Shown here: piece by piece, positions 26,164 through 34,340 of the stretch
Layout: each line of letters opens with the position of its first letter
Numbering within the stretch: the first letter of the stretch is position 1
NCBI GenBank assembly: GCA_947475245.1
Contig: CANJLW010000007.1
Coordinates: forward strand, 62,001 to 126,000
Reading direction: 5' to 3'
DNA: 64,000 nucleotides
DNA from: Acetobacteraceae bacterium
Lineage (GTDB): Bacteria; Pseudomonadota; Alphaproteobacteria; Acetobacterales; Acetobacteraceae
Position numbers and translations under genes: made by a program
Notes under the pieces: model-generated
Database searches by the model: none
What the model was told of the DNA's origin: nothing
Seen by the model: only the letters and a program-made list of their open reading frames with translations

Positions 26164-26747
26164 GCTCGCCTGTCGTGGATGCCGCGCTGCTGGCCTGGGG
26201 TCGCTCTCGGCGAGGTCGGACCGTGCCGTCGCTGTGGATGTTTACCGACTCTGCCCGTCTGCCCGATCCCCTCGCCGCCGCTCGCCGGCTGCCGATCGGG
26301 CGGGCGGGCATCGTGTTTCGCCATGACGGTGCCGCCGACCGCGCCGAGATTGGCAAGGGCCTGGCGCGGATTTGCCGGCAGCGGCGCTTGATCCTGGTCA
26401 TCGCCGGCGACTCGCGCCTGTCCGCCGCGCTCGGCGCCGGGATGCATCTGCGCGGCGGGCGCTGGCCGGATGTTCGGCGGCGGCCAGGCTTCGTGACCGC
26501 TTCCGCGCATGGCGTGGCCGATCTGCAGCGCTGTCGGCGGGCCGGAGTCGACCTTGCTTTTCTGTCGCCGGTCTTTGCCACCGCCAGCCATCCCGGCGCG
26601 GCGTCGCTGGGCATCGCGCGCTGGTCGGGCTGGGCGCGCAGGGCACCGGTGCCGATTGCGGCTTTGGGCGGGATCGACGGTCGATCCGTCCGCGCTTTGC
26701 CTGGCTTCTGCTCCGCCGCCGCCGCGATCGGCGCGTTTGCGCCTTAG
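26136..26747 (+). CDS. Thiamine phosphate synthase/TenI-like protein
   Basis: A 203-residue TIM-barrel protein of the ThiE/TenI superfamily. It carries the C-terminal half of the fold: TASAHGVADLQRCRRAGVDLAFLSPVFATASHPGAASLG and PVPIAALGGIDGRSVRAL. ThiE joins the thiazole and pyrimidine halves of thiamine; TenI is the thiazole tautomerase. The pyrophosphate-binding N-terminal part is weak and Arg-rich here, so activity is uncertain. The ATG overlaps the LLM gene; a GTG at 26175 is an alternative. No other thi genes are near. Confidence 0.7.
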   Translation: MAQAAQSRLGSPVVDAALLAWGRSRRGRTVPSLWMFTDSARLPDPLAAARRLPIGRAGIVFRHDGAADRAEIGKGLARICRQRRLILVIAGDSRLSAALGAGMHLRGGRWPDVRRRPGFVTASAHGVADLQRCRRAGVDLAFLSPVFATASHPGAASLGIARWSGWARRAPVPIAALGGIDGRSVRALPGFCSAAAAIGAFAP

Positions 26748-26846
26748 GAGGCGGTGAGGTCCTGAGCGGCGTCGCGTCAGACTCTACTTGCGGCGGGTGA
26801 AGCGCATCGTGAAGCGGGGGTGGATTTCTACCACTCCAGATCGAAG

Positions 26847-27194
26847 TTAAAGCGACGTGATACCGGCAGCCGCGTCGAGATACCGGCACACATCGCCCGC
26901 GACCGCAGCGCGAAATGACGAACTCACTCGGCCGAAGCGCCGCGCGATAAGGCCGATGTGCAGGGTCACGACTTTGTCGGTCCGCACCCAACTGTCCAGC
27001 GGCAGACCGCCTTCGCTAAGATGGTGGCCAGAAACTTGACGCGCGTTAAGCCATCCCGCGCGCGAGGTCACGGGGCAGGCCAGAAAATCTCCCCGCGGGT
27101 CAGGCCCTGTGAGGATCAGCACGGGCCGGCGTTTGGTACTGGTCAGGTCGGAAAATGGAAATGGCAACAAGACCAGATCCCCAGCCTCAAACAT
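26847..27194 (-). CDS. PemK/MazF-type toxin
   Basis: A 115-residue small beta-barrel endoribonuclease of the PemK-like family. The start MFEAGDLVLLPFPFSDL, the KRRPVLIL strand, the FLACPVTSR segment and the SWVRTDKVVTLH region match type II toxins that cleave mRNA. The open frame reaches 27254, but the ATG at 27194 starts the domain and overlaps the antitoxin stop by eight bases, the usual layout for co-translation with the upstream antitoxin. Confidence 0.9.
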   Translation of the reverse strand: MFEAGDLVLLPFPFSDLTSTKRRPVLILTGPDPRGDFLACPVTSRAGWLNARQVSGHHLSEGGLPLDSWVRTDKVVTLHIGLIARRFGRVSSSFRAAVAGDVCRYLDAAAGITSL

Positions 27195-27381
27195 TGTCCC
27201 ATATCTCGTCTTCCTCGTTGTCCCAAATAGCCGCAAGCGACACTGACTGTGCATTGGAAAGATCGCGCCACTCTTCCCGTTCCTGGCGTGCGCGCAAAAA
27301 CAGCACGAAGTCGAGCGCTTCCTGAGCCAGAGGTTGAGGCAATAACTTCGCTTGCTCGAAAACCTGTTCGGCGACGGTCAT
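27187..27381 (-). CDS. Antitoxin (DUF2281-like)
   Basis: A 64-residue acidic helical protein. The N-terminus (TVAEQVFEQAKLLPQPLAQEALDFVLFLRAR) has the pattern of DUF2281-type antitoxins, and the acidic C-terminus (AAIWDNEEDEIWDNV) probably wraps the toxin. It precedes and overlaps the PemK-type toxin gene. Autoregulation is typical for such pairs; no operator could be picked out upstream. Confidence 0.85.
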   Translation of the reverse strand: MTVAEQVFEQAKLLPQPLAQEALDFVLFLRARQEREEWRDLSNAQSVSLAAIWDNEEDEIWDNV

Positions 27382-27984
27382 GTAGTCCTCCGCGGTCGCG
27401 GTGTCGTTGGCGGGAACGATACGGGAAGCCGGGTGGCAAAATCGAGAGGTGCCGGAAGCCTATCGTGCGCCCGGCGCCGAGCATTCTATCCTACATCCCG
27501 AGGCACACGACCGACAATCGAAAGCCTATCGCGCGACCTGTCAGCCACGATCCGCGTTCATCCGTGGTGAGTCTTCCTTAAACTGCCGCGGTCCCCATTG
27601 GCGGCTGGGGTGACGATGCCGGCGGTGCGGGAGGCAGGGCCTCGGCGGCCCTGTTCGCATGCTGGTCGATCGCACGCGGTCCACGCCCCGATGACACGTC
27701 CCGGCGCGGACGAAAGGGATCGGTGCCGCCGCTTCAGCCCCCCAGGTTAAGCCACGGAAAGCCGTGTAGGCCTGTGGCGCGAAGGACACAGTGTTTCGGA
27801 ATTGCCATGTAAGTAGCCCTCCCCCTGTTGCAGGACGGACGAAAATGGATTCATAGTCCCGTCAGGTCTGGCTGCCCTCGCCATGTCCGCGGTCTCTCCC
27901 CTGTCTACCGGGGGGTTGCCAAGGCGATACAGGGGCGGGGCCTGCAACAGCCGCCGGATTTCCGGCGACAACGAGGAGGTTCAC
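27382..27984. other. Non-coding region between the toxin-antitoxin pair and the porin
   Basis: 603 bp with no convincing gene on either strand. It holds the divergent promoters of the antitoxin and porin genes. Bases 27550-27568 (ATCCGCGTTCATCCGTGGT) resemble a short intergenic repeat that I recall from many genomes. From 27825 a leader-like set of inverted repeats runs up to the porin ribosome site. No certain promoter was found. Confidence 0.45.
27825..27950 (+). promoter_or_regulatory. Nested inverted repeats in the porin leader
   Basis: CTGTTGCAGG at 27825-27834 is the exact reverse complement of CCTGCAACAG at 27941-27950. Inside lies a second pair, CCCCTGT at 27898-27904 and ACAGGGG at 27929-27935. 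Both ends lie upstream of the porin start (27985), so the mRNA leader can fold into a two-level stem just before the GAGGAGG ribosome site. A role in mRNA stability or translation control is inferred. Confidence 0.5.
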
Positions 27985-29403
27985 ATGCGTAAGATTTTGC
28001 TGGCGAGCGCAGCCATGGTTGGGGCCGCCGGCCTCGCCCACGCTCAGCCGACCGCCATGCCGATGGCACCGACCCAGGGCCAGACGGCCATGAACACCAG
28101 CGGCAATCCGCCCGCCGGCGTCAATAACTCCAACAACATGGCCGCCGCCGCGACCAAGGGTGCCGTCGCGAACCCGACCCCGGGCTCCGTCGTGATCCAC
28201 TTCAACGGCCGCGTGTTCTCCGGCGTGTTCGCGAGCTGGGGCTCGGGCGACAAGGCGACCGGCGCGAAGATCAACCCGGTTGCGCTGTCCACCTACGCCC
28301 GTCTGTATACCGGCGTTGACGGCATGACGACCGGTGGCATGCGCTACGGTGGCGCGATCGAAGTCCGCGAAAACTTCGTCGCCGCCGCGAGCAGCAGCGC
28401 CGGCACGGGCGCCAGCGCCTACTCCTCCGGCCAGACGCTGTTCGTGCGTCGCGCCTTCGGTTATGTCGCTTCCGAACAGCTCGGCATCCTGCGCGTCGGC
28501 CAGGCCGATGGCCTGATCAGCATCTACGATAATGGTCAGACCACCTTCCAGTTCCTGCCGACCGGCAACCTGAACGGCGGCGACACCGAAGTTGCCCCCG
28601 CCGGCATCGCCAACGTTCCGTTCGCCAACTTCGCGGTGGCCGGCAACGAATACGACAACAGCAAGCTGGTTTACCTGTCGCCGTCCTTCTCGGGCTTCGA
28701 CTTCGGCCTGCAGTGGGCGCCGAACACCTATAACGGCTACGCGCCTTGCACTGTCGCCGCCACGGGCTGCGCCAACCTGTCCTCGTCCGCAACGGCGCTC
28801 GACGGTTCTCGCATCCTGAACCAGACCGCGGTTGGCGCTCGCTACAAGGGCAACCTCGGCGGCGTCGACGTGCTGGCTTATGGCGTCTACATGTTCTCCG
28901 GCCATGCCAAGTACACCGGCGCGGCGATCAACGCCGGCAGCGCCGCTGCTCTCGCGAGCTCGGGCGGCACGGGTCGCTTCGAAAACCTCAGCTTCGGCAA
29001 CATCGGCCTCGCCGGTACCTATGCCGGCCTGACCGTTGGCGGCAACGTCAACTTCGGCAACGTCAACAACCAGGGCGCTCTGAAGCCCACCGGTGGCGCC
29101 TCTCAGGTCGCCGTGGTTGCCGGCGTGAAGTACGTCACCGGCCCGCTGACCATGGGTGTGGTTGGCGAAATCATCGACCACCAGGGCGCCCCGCAGCTCG
29201 TTGGCCTGTCTCAGCGCCACGAAGTGGGTATCTCCGGCGGCGCGTCCTACACCCTGGCCCCGGGCCTGGTTGTGTGGGCCGAGTATGTCTATCAGCAGCG
29301 TCATCAGGGCGGCTTCAACTTCGCCACCTCGACGGCCGGCAGCGCCGCGTTCAACGACGTCAAGTCGCACGCGGTTGGCATGGGTGCGACCGTCTACTGG
29401 TAA
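27985..29403 (+). CDS. Outer-membrane porin
   Basis: A 472-residue porin. A 20-21-residue signal peptide (MRKILLASAAMVGAAGLAHA) is followed by a low-complexity Met/Ala/Asn/Pro stretch (~21-65), then alternating hydrophobic beta strands (VVIHFNGRVFSGVFASWG, LFVRRAFGYVASEQLGILRVGQADG) ending in a C-terminal aromatic residue (GMGATVYW), as beta-barrel assembly requires. FGYV.....G.LR.GQADG is a classic loop-3-region pattern of general porins. The ribosome site GAGGAGG and a strongly biased codon set (AAC, GGC, CTG, GTT) mark very high expression. It is followed by a strong terminator. Confidence 0.92.
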   Translation: MRKILLASAAMVGAAGLAHAQPTAMPMAPTQGQTAMNTSGNPPAGVNNSNNMAAAATKGAVANPTPGSVVIHFNGRVFSGVFASWGSGDKATGAKINPVALSTYARLYTGVDGMTTGGMRYGGAIEVRENFVAAASSSAGTGASAYSSGQTLFVRRAFGYVASEQLGILRVGQADGLISIYDNGQTTFQFLPTGNLNGGDTEVAPAGIANVPFANFAVAGNEYDNSKLVYLSPSFSGFDFGLQWAPNTYNGYAPCTVAATGCANLSSSATALDGSRILNQTAVGARYKGNLGGVDVLAYGVYMFSGHAKYTGAAINAGSAAALASSGGTGRFENLSFGNIGLAGTYAGLTVGGNVNFGNVNNQGALKPTGGASQVAVVAGVKYVTGPLTMGVVGEIIDHQGAPQLVGLSQRHEVGISGGASYTLAPGLVVWAEYVYQQRHQGGFNFATSTAGSAAFNDVKSHAVGMGATVYW

Positions 29404-29428
29404 GACGTTCCACTATCACGACGGAATG

Positions 29429-29458
29429 GGCGGCGAGGGAAACCTCGCCGCCTTTTTC
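29429..29458 (+). terminator. Intrinsic terminator of the porin gene
   Basis: GGCGGCGAGG, a GAAA loop of the GNRA type, and CCTCGCCGCC form a perfect 10-bp stem followed by five T. It lies 26 bp after the porin stop. Confidence 0.93.
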
Positions 29459-29592
29459 TATGCCTCTCCCCCATCGCCGAGCGCTTCCTTCCCCGCGCGG
29501 GCGTGCGCTTAGCAATGCGACAACGCTTGGCGACGCGGCGCGAACCGGTTAAGGAAGCCGGCATCGACAGTGAACGACTGGAAAAATCAGCG

Positions 29593-30114
29593 ATGATGCC
29601 GCGTCAGGCCCACTCCGCCCTGCTTCTGACCATGCTGGCGCTCGCCGGTTGCAGCAACGTCAAGCCCAATCCCACGGCCCCCGGCGCGATCATCGATCCT
29701 TCGCGACAGGCCGCCGGCGGCAGTATCCTTGGCGACGACGGCTTTGCCGGACTGTTCGGCACGCAGCGCAACAAGGATCAAGGCGGTGCCCTGGGCGTCA
29801 ACGCCTATCTGTGGCGCGGCGCGCTCGACACACTCAGCTTCATGCCGCTGGTATCCGCCGATCCGTTCGGCGGGGTGATTATTACCGACTGGTACACCCC
29901 CGCGGGCGTGTCCGGGGAACGGTTCAAGGCCACGGCCTATATCCTGGGCAAGGAACTGCGCAGCGACGGTATCCGCGTGTCGCTGTTCCGCCAGGTGTTG
30001 CAAGGCGGGCAATGGGTCGATACCCAGGTCAGCAAGGTCACCGTCGGGGAAATGGAAGACAAGGTCCTGACCCGCGCCCGCAAGCTGCGCGAACAAGGTC
30101 AAGCGGCCGGCTGA
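29593..30114 (+). CDS. DUF3576 family lipoprotein
   Basis: A 173-residue predicted lipoprotein. The signal ends in the lipobox LALAGCSN. The mature part contains the DUF3576 core: LGVNAYLWRGALDTLSFMPLVSADPFGGVIITDWYTP, then FKATAYILGKELRSDGIRVSLFRQ. The family is confined largely to alphaproteobacteria and has no known function. Two adjacent ATGs (29593 and 29596) precede the signal; the frame upstream of them is not coding. It lies 19 bp before the TPR gene on the same strand. Confidence 0.9.
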   Translation: MMPRQAHSALLLTMLALAGCSNVKPNPTAPGAIIDPSRQAAGGSILGDDGFAGLFGTQRNKDQGGALGVNAYLWRGALDTLSFMPLVSADPFGGVIITDWYTPAGVSGERFKATAYILGKELRSDGIRVSLFRQVLQGGQWVDTQVSKVTVGEMEDKVLTRARKLREQGQAAG

Positions 30115-30133
30115 TCCAGGCCGGCCACGCGCC

Positions 30134-31621
30134 GTGCCGGTCCTGCTGTCCGAAACCGACCGGCTGATCCAACAGGCGAACACACTCTTCCTGCAGGGCC
30201 ATGGCCGCGACGCCATGGCATTGCTGCACGATATCCTGCGCCAGGACCAAGGCAACCTGCTGGCGCTGGCCAAGCTCGCGGAAATCGAGGTGGAACGCAA
30301 AGACATCGCGTCCGCCATGCCGCGCCTGGAAGCCATCCTGCGCGCGCAACCCAACTTCGCGCCGGCGCTGTCGACTCTGGGGCAAGCCTGCTGGATCGCC
30401 GGCAATCCCTGGGAAGGCTTGCGCCACGCCCGCCGAGCGGTGGAGGTGCAACCACCCAATCCGCATTATCGTCTGATACTGGGGCAACTCTGCGTCTGGC
30501 TCGGCCGCTTCGACGAAGCGCGCGCGCTGGGCGAAGCGTTGCTGGACCCGGCGCTGTACGACCCGAACATTCGCACCCGTGCCTATGGGTTGTTGGGGGA
30601 GTTGGACGTGGCGCGCGGTGCCTTTCGCGAAGCCCGCGCCGCGTTTCAGGCCGCGCTGGACCTGTCGCCGGATCACCCGCAGAGCCGCATGAACCACGGC
30701 ATGAACCTGCTGCGGTTGGGGGAGTTCGAGGCGGGTTGGGAGTCTTATGCCTGGCGCGACAAGGTGACCTTTTTCCACCCCGACGGCATGCCCAATCTGC
30801 CCGGCAGGCGCTGGATGGGAGAGGCTCTGTTCGGTCGAAGCATCCTGTTGCAGGACGATCAGGGGTTTGGCGACGCGATCCAGTTCTGCCGCTATCACCG
30901 GCTGCTGAAGCAGGCGGGGGCCGAACGGATCGTCCACGTGACGTATCCGCCGCTTGCGTCATTGCTGTCGACGAGCGGGCCGGCGGAGGTCGTGACCGCC
31001 ATGCCGACCGCCGCGCTGTGCGACGTCCATTGCCTGACATCGGATTTGCCGTTTCTGCTGCGCACCCGGATGGACACGATCCCGTCGGAAACACCGTATC
31101 TGCGCGCGAAGCCGGCTCTGCCGCCCGCGACCGACGGGCGGTTGCGCATTGGGCTGGTCTGGTCCGGCGATCGTCGCCATCTGCGCGATCATCAGCGGTC
31201 CATCCCAGCGGGCCGGTTTTTGGCGATGACCGACGATGTGGACGCGACGTTCTACAGCCTGCAATTCGCGGTGCGCGACACCGACCGGTCGGCGTTGCTG
31301 GAACGCCCGGGCATCGCGCGGGTCGATATGGACGCCGGCGACTTCGCCGACACCGCGGCGTTGGTGGCGAGTCTGGATCTGGTGATCACCGTCGATACCT
31401 CGATGGCCCATCTGGCCGGGGCGTTGGGCAAGCCGGTTTGGATCATGCTGCCGCTGGCGCCGGACTGGCGCTGGCTGACCGACCGAGACGACAGCCCGTG
31501 GTATCCGACCGCTCGCTTGTTCCGCGCGGACCTCCGCGGTTGGGGGCGGCCGTTGAAGCAGGCGGAGCGGGCGTTGAAAGCGTTGGTGACGAAGCAACGG
31601 CAGAGAGGGAAACGGGCATGA
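30134..31621 (+). CDS. TPR protein with C-terminal GT9-like glycosyltransferase domain
   Basis: A 495-residue protein starting at a GTG. The N-terminal ~200 residues are TPRs (about five; AMALLHDILRQDQGNLLALAKLAEIE...). The C-terminal part resembles a GT-B fold: SILLQDDQGFGDAIQFCRYH, RIGLVWSGDRRHLRDHQRSI, and VITVDTSMAHLAGALGKPVWIMLP, the last being the GT9-like sugar-nucleotide site. It is a full-length relative of the gene at the left edge of the window. It is probably cytoplasmic, with the TPRs as the acceptor-recognition part. It is followed by a lipoprotein gene through an ATGA overlap. Confidence 0.86.
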   Translation: MPVLLSETDRLIQQANTLFLQGHGRDAMALLHDILRQDQGNLLALAKLAEIEVERKDIASAMPRLEAILRAQPNFAPALSTLGQACWIAGNPWEGLRHARRAVEVQPPNPHYRLILGQLCVWLGRFDEARALGEALLDPALYDPNIRTRAYGLLGELDVARGAFREARAAFQAALDLSPDHPQSRMNHGMNLLRLGEFEAGWESYAWRDKVTFFHPDGMPNLPGRRWMGEALFGRSILLQDDQGFGDAIQFCRYHRLLKQAGAERIVHVTYPPLASLLSTSGPAEVVTAMPTAALCDVHCLTSDLPFLLRTRMDTIPSETPYLRAKPALPPATDGRLRIGLVWSGDRRHLRDHQRSIPAGRFLAMTDDVDATFYSLQFAVRDTDRSALLERPGIARVDMDAGDFADTAALVASLDLVITVDTSMAHLAGALGKPVWIMLPLAPDWRWLTDRDDSPWYPTARLFRADLRGWGRPLKQAERALKALVTKQRQRGKRA

Positions 31622-32061
31622 GACAGGGATGGTGGCTGTTCGCGATCGCCGTGGCCGGTTGTCAGCCGCCGTCGGTGCCGGATCAGAACGCCGCGACGTT
31701 GCAGGCGCTGACCCCCGCGAAACGCTGCGAGGCCGGCCTGCCGTATTTCGGCCATTACCAGTACGGGCGCGACGACACCGGCCTGCAATACGCCGCCGCC
31801 GACGGGCGGATCGCGATGGCAAACGACGGCGGTTGGTGCGCGATCCGGCACGTGTTCTTCCGGCGAGAGAGGCAGGAGACGCCGGAATTGTTCGTTATTC
31901 GGCCCCCCGCCCACGGCGCCGTGACGGTTGGGTCCGTCGCGGGGGAGCTTCGCATTGCCTACCGGCCCGCGCCGGGATTTACCGGGCAGGATGCGTTTGA
32001 ACTGCGCACCGGCGGCAACGACCGGTTGCCCATCCCGGTGCGGGTGACGGTCCTGCCGTGA
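31618..32061 (+). CDS. Small lipoprotein with Ig-like/cadherin-type repeat
   Basis: A 147-residue predicted lipoprotein: signal MRQGWWLFAIAVAGC with lipobox VAGC at residue 15. The C-terminal half (HGAVTVGSVAGELRIAY, then PAPGFTGQDAFELRT) follows the bacterial Ig/cadherin-like repeat pattern (HGxV...Y.P..GFTGxDxF). The function is unknown; a surface or periplasmic role is inferred. The ATG overlaps the TPR gene stop (ATGA), and the stop overlaps the mnmE start (GTGA), so all three genes are translationally coupled. Confidence 0.8.
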   Translation: MRQGWWLFAIAVAGCQPPSVPDQNAATLQALTPAKRCEAGLPYFGHYQYGRDDTGLQYAAADGRIAMANDGGWCAIRHVFFRRERQETPELFVIRPPAHGAVTVGSVAGELRIAYRPAPGFTGQDAFELRTGGNDRLPIPVRVTVLP

Positions 32062-33338
32062 CGGACGACACGATCTTCGCCATGGCCTCGGGCGCGGGCC
32101 GAGCGGCGATCGCGGTGATGCGGGTTTCGGGGGCGGGGAGCGCGGCGGCGGTGCGGGCCTTGACCGGCGGCTTGCCGCCGGCGCGGGAAGTGCGGTTGCG
32201 CCGACTGCGGGATGGCGCGGGGGTGGAACTCGATCGCGCGCTGGTGATCTGGCTGCCCGGGCCGAACACATACTCCGGCGAAGACTCGGCGGAGTTGCAC
32301 CTGCATGGCGGGCGCGCGGTGATCGACGGGGTGGCGGAGGCTCTGACGGCGCTGGGCCTACGCCCGGCCGAACCCGGGGAATTCACGCGGCGGGCGTTTC
32401 TGAACGGGCGGATGGACCTGACGGAGGCGGAGGCTGTGCACGATCTGGTCGCCGCCGAAACCGCCGCGCAACGGCGGCAGGCGCTGCGGCAGATGGATGG
32501 CGCGCTGGGCGCTTTGTATCGCGGCTGGGCGGATCGGCTGCGGCGCGTGGTGGCGTTTCAGGAAGCCCTGATCGATTTTCCCGACGAAGACTTACCGCCG
32601 GACGTGGAAGCCGACCTGCTGGCCACCCTGCGCGGCGTCCGTATCGAGATGGAAGCACATTTGAACGACGCTCGGCGCGGGGAACGCCTGCGGGAGGGGC
32701 TGTTCTTCGCGATCACCGGCGCGCCGAACGTTGGCAAGTCGTCGTTGATCAACGCCTTGGCGGGGCGCGACGTGGCGATCGTGTCGGATCGACCGGGCAC
32801 CACGCGCGATGCGTTGGAAACGCGGGTGGTGCTGGGCGGCGTGCCCGTCACGCTGGTCGATACCGCCGGCTTGCGAGAGACGGCCGATCCGATTGAGGCA
32901 GAGGGCGTGCGTCGCGCGCTGGCGCGGGCGGAAGACGCGGATTTGGTGATATCCGTCGTCGTCGCCGGCGAACCCGGCGTGGCCGGAGACGGTTTGCTGG
33001 TCGCCAACAAGGCCGATCTGGGGCTGCCCGGCCCGGACGGCGCGGTGCGGGTCAGCGCGCTGACCGGGGCGGGGCTCGATACGCTGCTCGATTGCCTGGC
33101 CGACCGGGCGCGGACACTGACGGAATCGGAAGGCCCGCCGCCGCTGACCCGGTCACGCCATCGCGCGGCGTTGCAGGAGGCAGTTGTTCGGCTGGCGGCG
33201 GCGGAAATCGCCGATCTGCCGGAATTGCGCGGAGAGGATTTGCGGCTGGCGTTGCGCGCCATCGGTCGCGTCACCGGCCATGTCGGCGTGGAAGATATTC
33301 TGGATACGCTGTTCCGTCAGTTCTGCATTGGCAAATGA
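32058..33338 (+). CDS. mnmE: tRNA uridine-5-carboxymethylaminomethyl modification GTPase MnmE
   Basis: A 426-residue GTPase that, with MnmG, modifies wobble U34 of several tRNAs using tetrahydrofolate. The N-terminal folate-binding domain has GAGRAAIAVMRVSG and PGEFTRRAFLNGRMDLTEAEAV. The inserted G domain has GAPNVGKSSLINAL (P-loop), DRPGTTRD, DTAGLRE and NKAD, and the C-terminus is the family hallmark FCIGK. The start is a GTG overlapping the lipoprotein stop. mnmG, rsmG and parAB, which often adjoin, are not present in the window. Confidence 0.97.
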   Translation: MTDDTIFAMASGAGRAAIAVMRVSGAGSAAAVRALTGGLPPAREVRLRRLRDGAGVELDRALVIWLPGPNTYSGEDSAELHLHGGRAVIDGVAEALTALGLRPAEPGEFTRRAFLNGRMDLTEAEAVHDLVAAETAAQRRQALRQMDGALGALYRGWADRLRRVVAFQEALIDFPDEDLPPDVEADLLATLRGVRIEMEAHLNDARRGERLREGLFFAITGAPNVGKSSLINALAGRDVAIVSDRPGTTRDALETRVVLGGVPVTLVDTAGLRETADPIEAEGVRRALARAEDADLVISVVVAGEPGVAGDGLLVANKADLGLPGPDGAVRVSALTGAGLDTLLDCLADRARTLTESEGPPPLTRSRHRAALQEAVVRLAAAEIADLPELRGEDLRLALRAIGRVTGHVGVEDILDTLFRQFCIGK

Positions 33339-33410
33339 GCGCGTCGGCGGGTTGGACGAGGCTTCGGCGGGGCGCTAACATCGCGGCAAGTATTTTGGGA
33401 GAACGGACCC

Positions 33411-34328
33411 ATGCTGACCATTGAACCCACCGGCGCCATCCTGGGCGCAACCGTGCGCGGCATCGACCTGGCGCAGCCGATCCCGGAGCCTGACTTCGGT
33501 CGCATCCTGAACGCGTTGGGGCAGCACGGCGTGCTGCGCTTTCCCGACCAGCAGTTGAGCGTCGGCGACGTGAAGCGGTTTTCCGAGTTGTTCGGCGAAA
33601 TTCAGGGCAACCCGATCCGCGCCGCCGATACGACGCGCGAATTCCCGGAAGTCGGCATCCTGTCGAACATCAAGGAACGCGGCGAGTATATCGGCAGCCC
33701 CGACGCCGGTCAGGATTGGCACACCGACATGTCGTATCGCGACGTGATGGGCTTCGTGAACGTGCTGTACGGCATCCGCATCCCTCGCCGCGACGGCAAG
33801 CCGTTGGGCGGCACCGAATTCTCCAACATGCACGCCGCGTACGACGCCTTGCCGCAGGAGATCAAAACCCGGCTGGACGGCATGACCGCGACCCATAACT
33901 TCGAGAAGTTCTGGGAGAACATGCGGCAGAACAAGAACAGCGGCCGGCCGGCGATGACCGATGAGCAGCGCAAGCGCCGCCCGCCGGTTGTGCATCCCGT
34001 GTTCATGACCCACCCGATCACCGGGAAAAAGGTGCTTTATTGCAACGAGGGCTATGCGCTGCGGATCAACGAGCTGTCGCAGGCCGAAAGCGACGAGATG
34101 CTGGATTTCCTGTTCAGGCATCAACTGGAAATGCGCTTCCGCTATACGCATGACTGGAACGAGAACGACCTGCTGATCTGGGATCACCTGGGCACGATCC
34201 ATCGCGCCATCGCCGATTACGCGCCGGACGAAATCCGCCTGATGCGGCGCTGCCAGGTCATGGCCACGAAAGTCTTCGACCCGGCGTTCCTGCGTCCGGC
34301 GCGCGAAGCCGCGTTACAAGCGGCATAA
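33411..34328 (+). CDS. TauD/TfdA-type Fe(II)/2-oxoglutarate dioxygenase
   Basis: A 305-residue non-heme iron dioxygenase. The metal triad is visible as HxD in QDWHTDMSY and the distal His in LGTIHRAI, with the 2-oxoglutarate-binding Arg in DEIRLMRR. GVLRFPDQQLS and IWDHLGTIHRA are TauD/TfdA signatures. It probably hydroxylates a small molecule such as a sulfonate, carnitine-like or phenoxy compound; the substrate is unknown. It has a GGGAGAACGGACC ribosome site. It may form a catabolic unit with the next two genes. Confidence 0.9.
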   Translation: MLTIEPTGAILGATVRGIDLAQPIPEPDFGRILNALGQHGVLRFPDQQLSVGDVKRFSELFGEIQGNPIRAADTTREFPEVGILSNIKERGEYIGSPDAGQDWHTDMSYRDVMGFVNVLYGIRIPRRDGKPLGGTEFSNMHAAYDALPQEIKTRLDGMTATHNFEKFWENMRQNKNSGRPAMTDEQRKRRPPVVHPVFMTHPITGKKVLYCNEGYALRINELSQAESDEMLDFLFRHQLEMRFRYTHDWNENDLLIWDHLGTIHRAIADYAPDEIRLMRRCQVMATKVFDPAFLRPAREAALQAA

Positions 34329-34340
34329 GGGGGAATGGGA

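Noticed and set aside
26748-26846. A short minus-strand peptide (HPRFTMRFTRRK) that resembles a protein C-terminus after the toxin gene
   Set aside because: Too short to identify, no start or upstream domain, and easily produced by chance.
27831-27865. Possible porin promoter TTGCAG-N17-TCATAG
   Set aside because: The -10 hexamer matches the consensus poorly and the -35 lies in the inverted repeat; evidence is insufficient.
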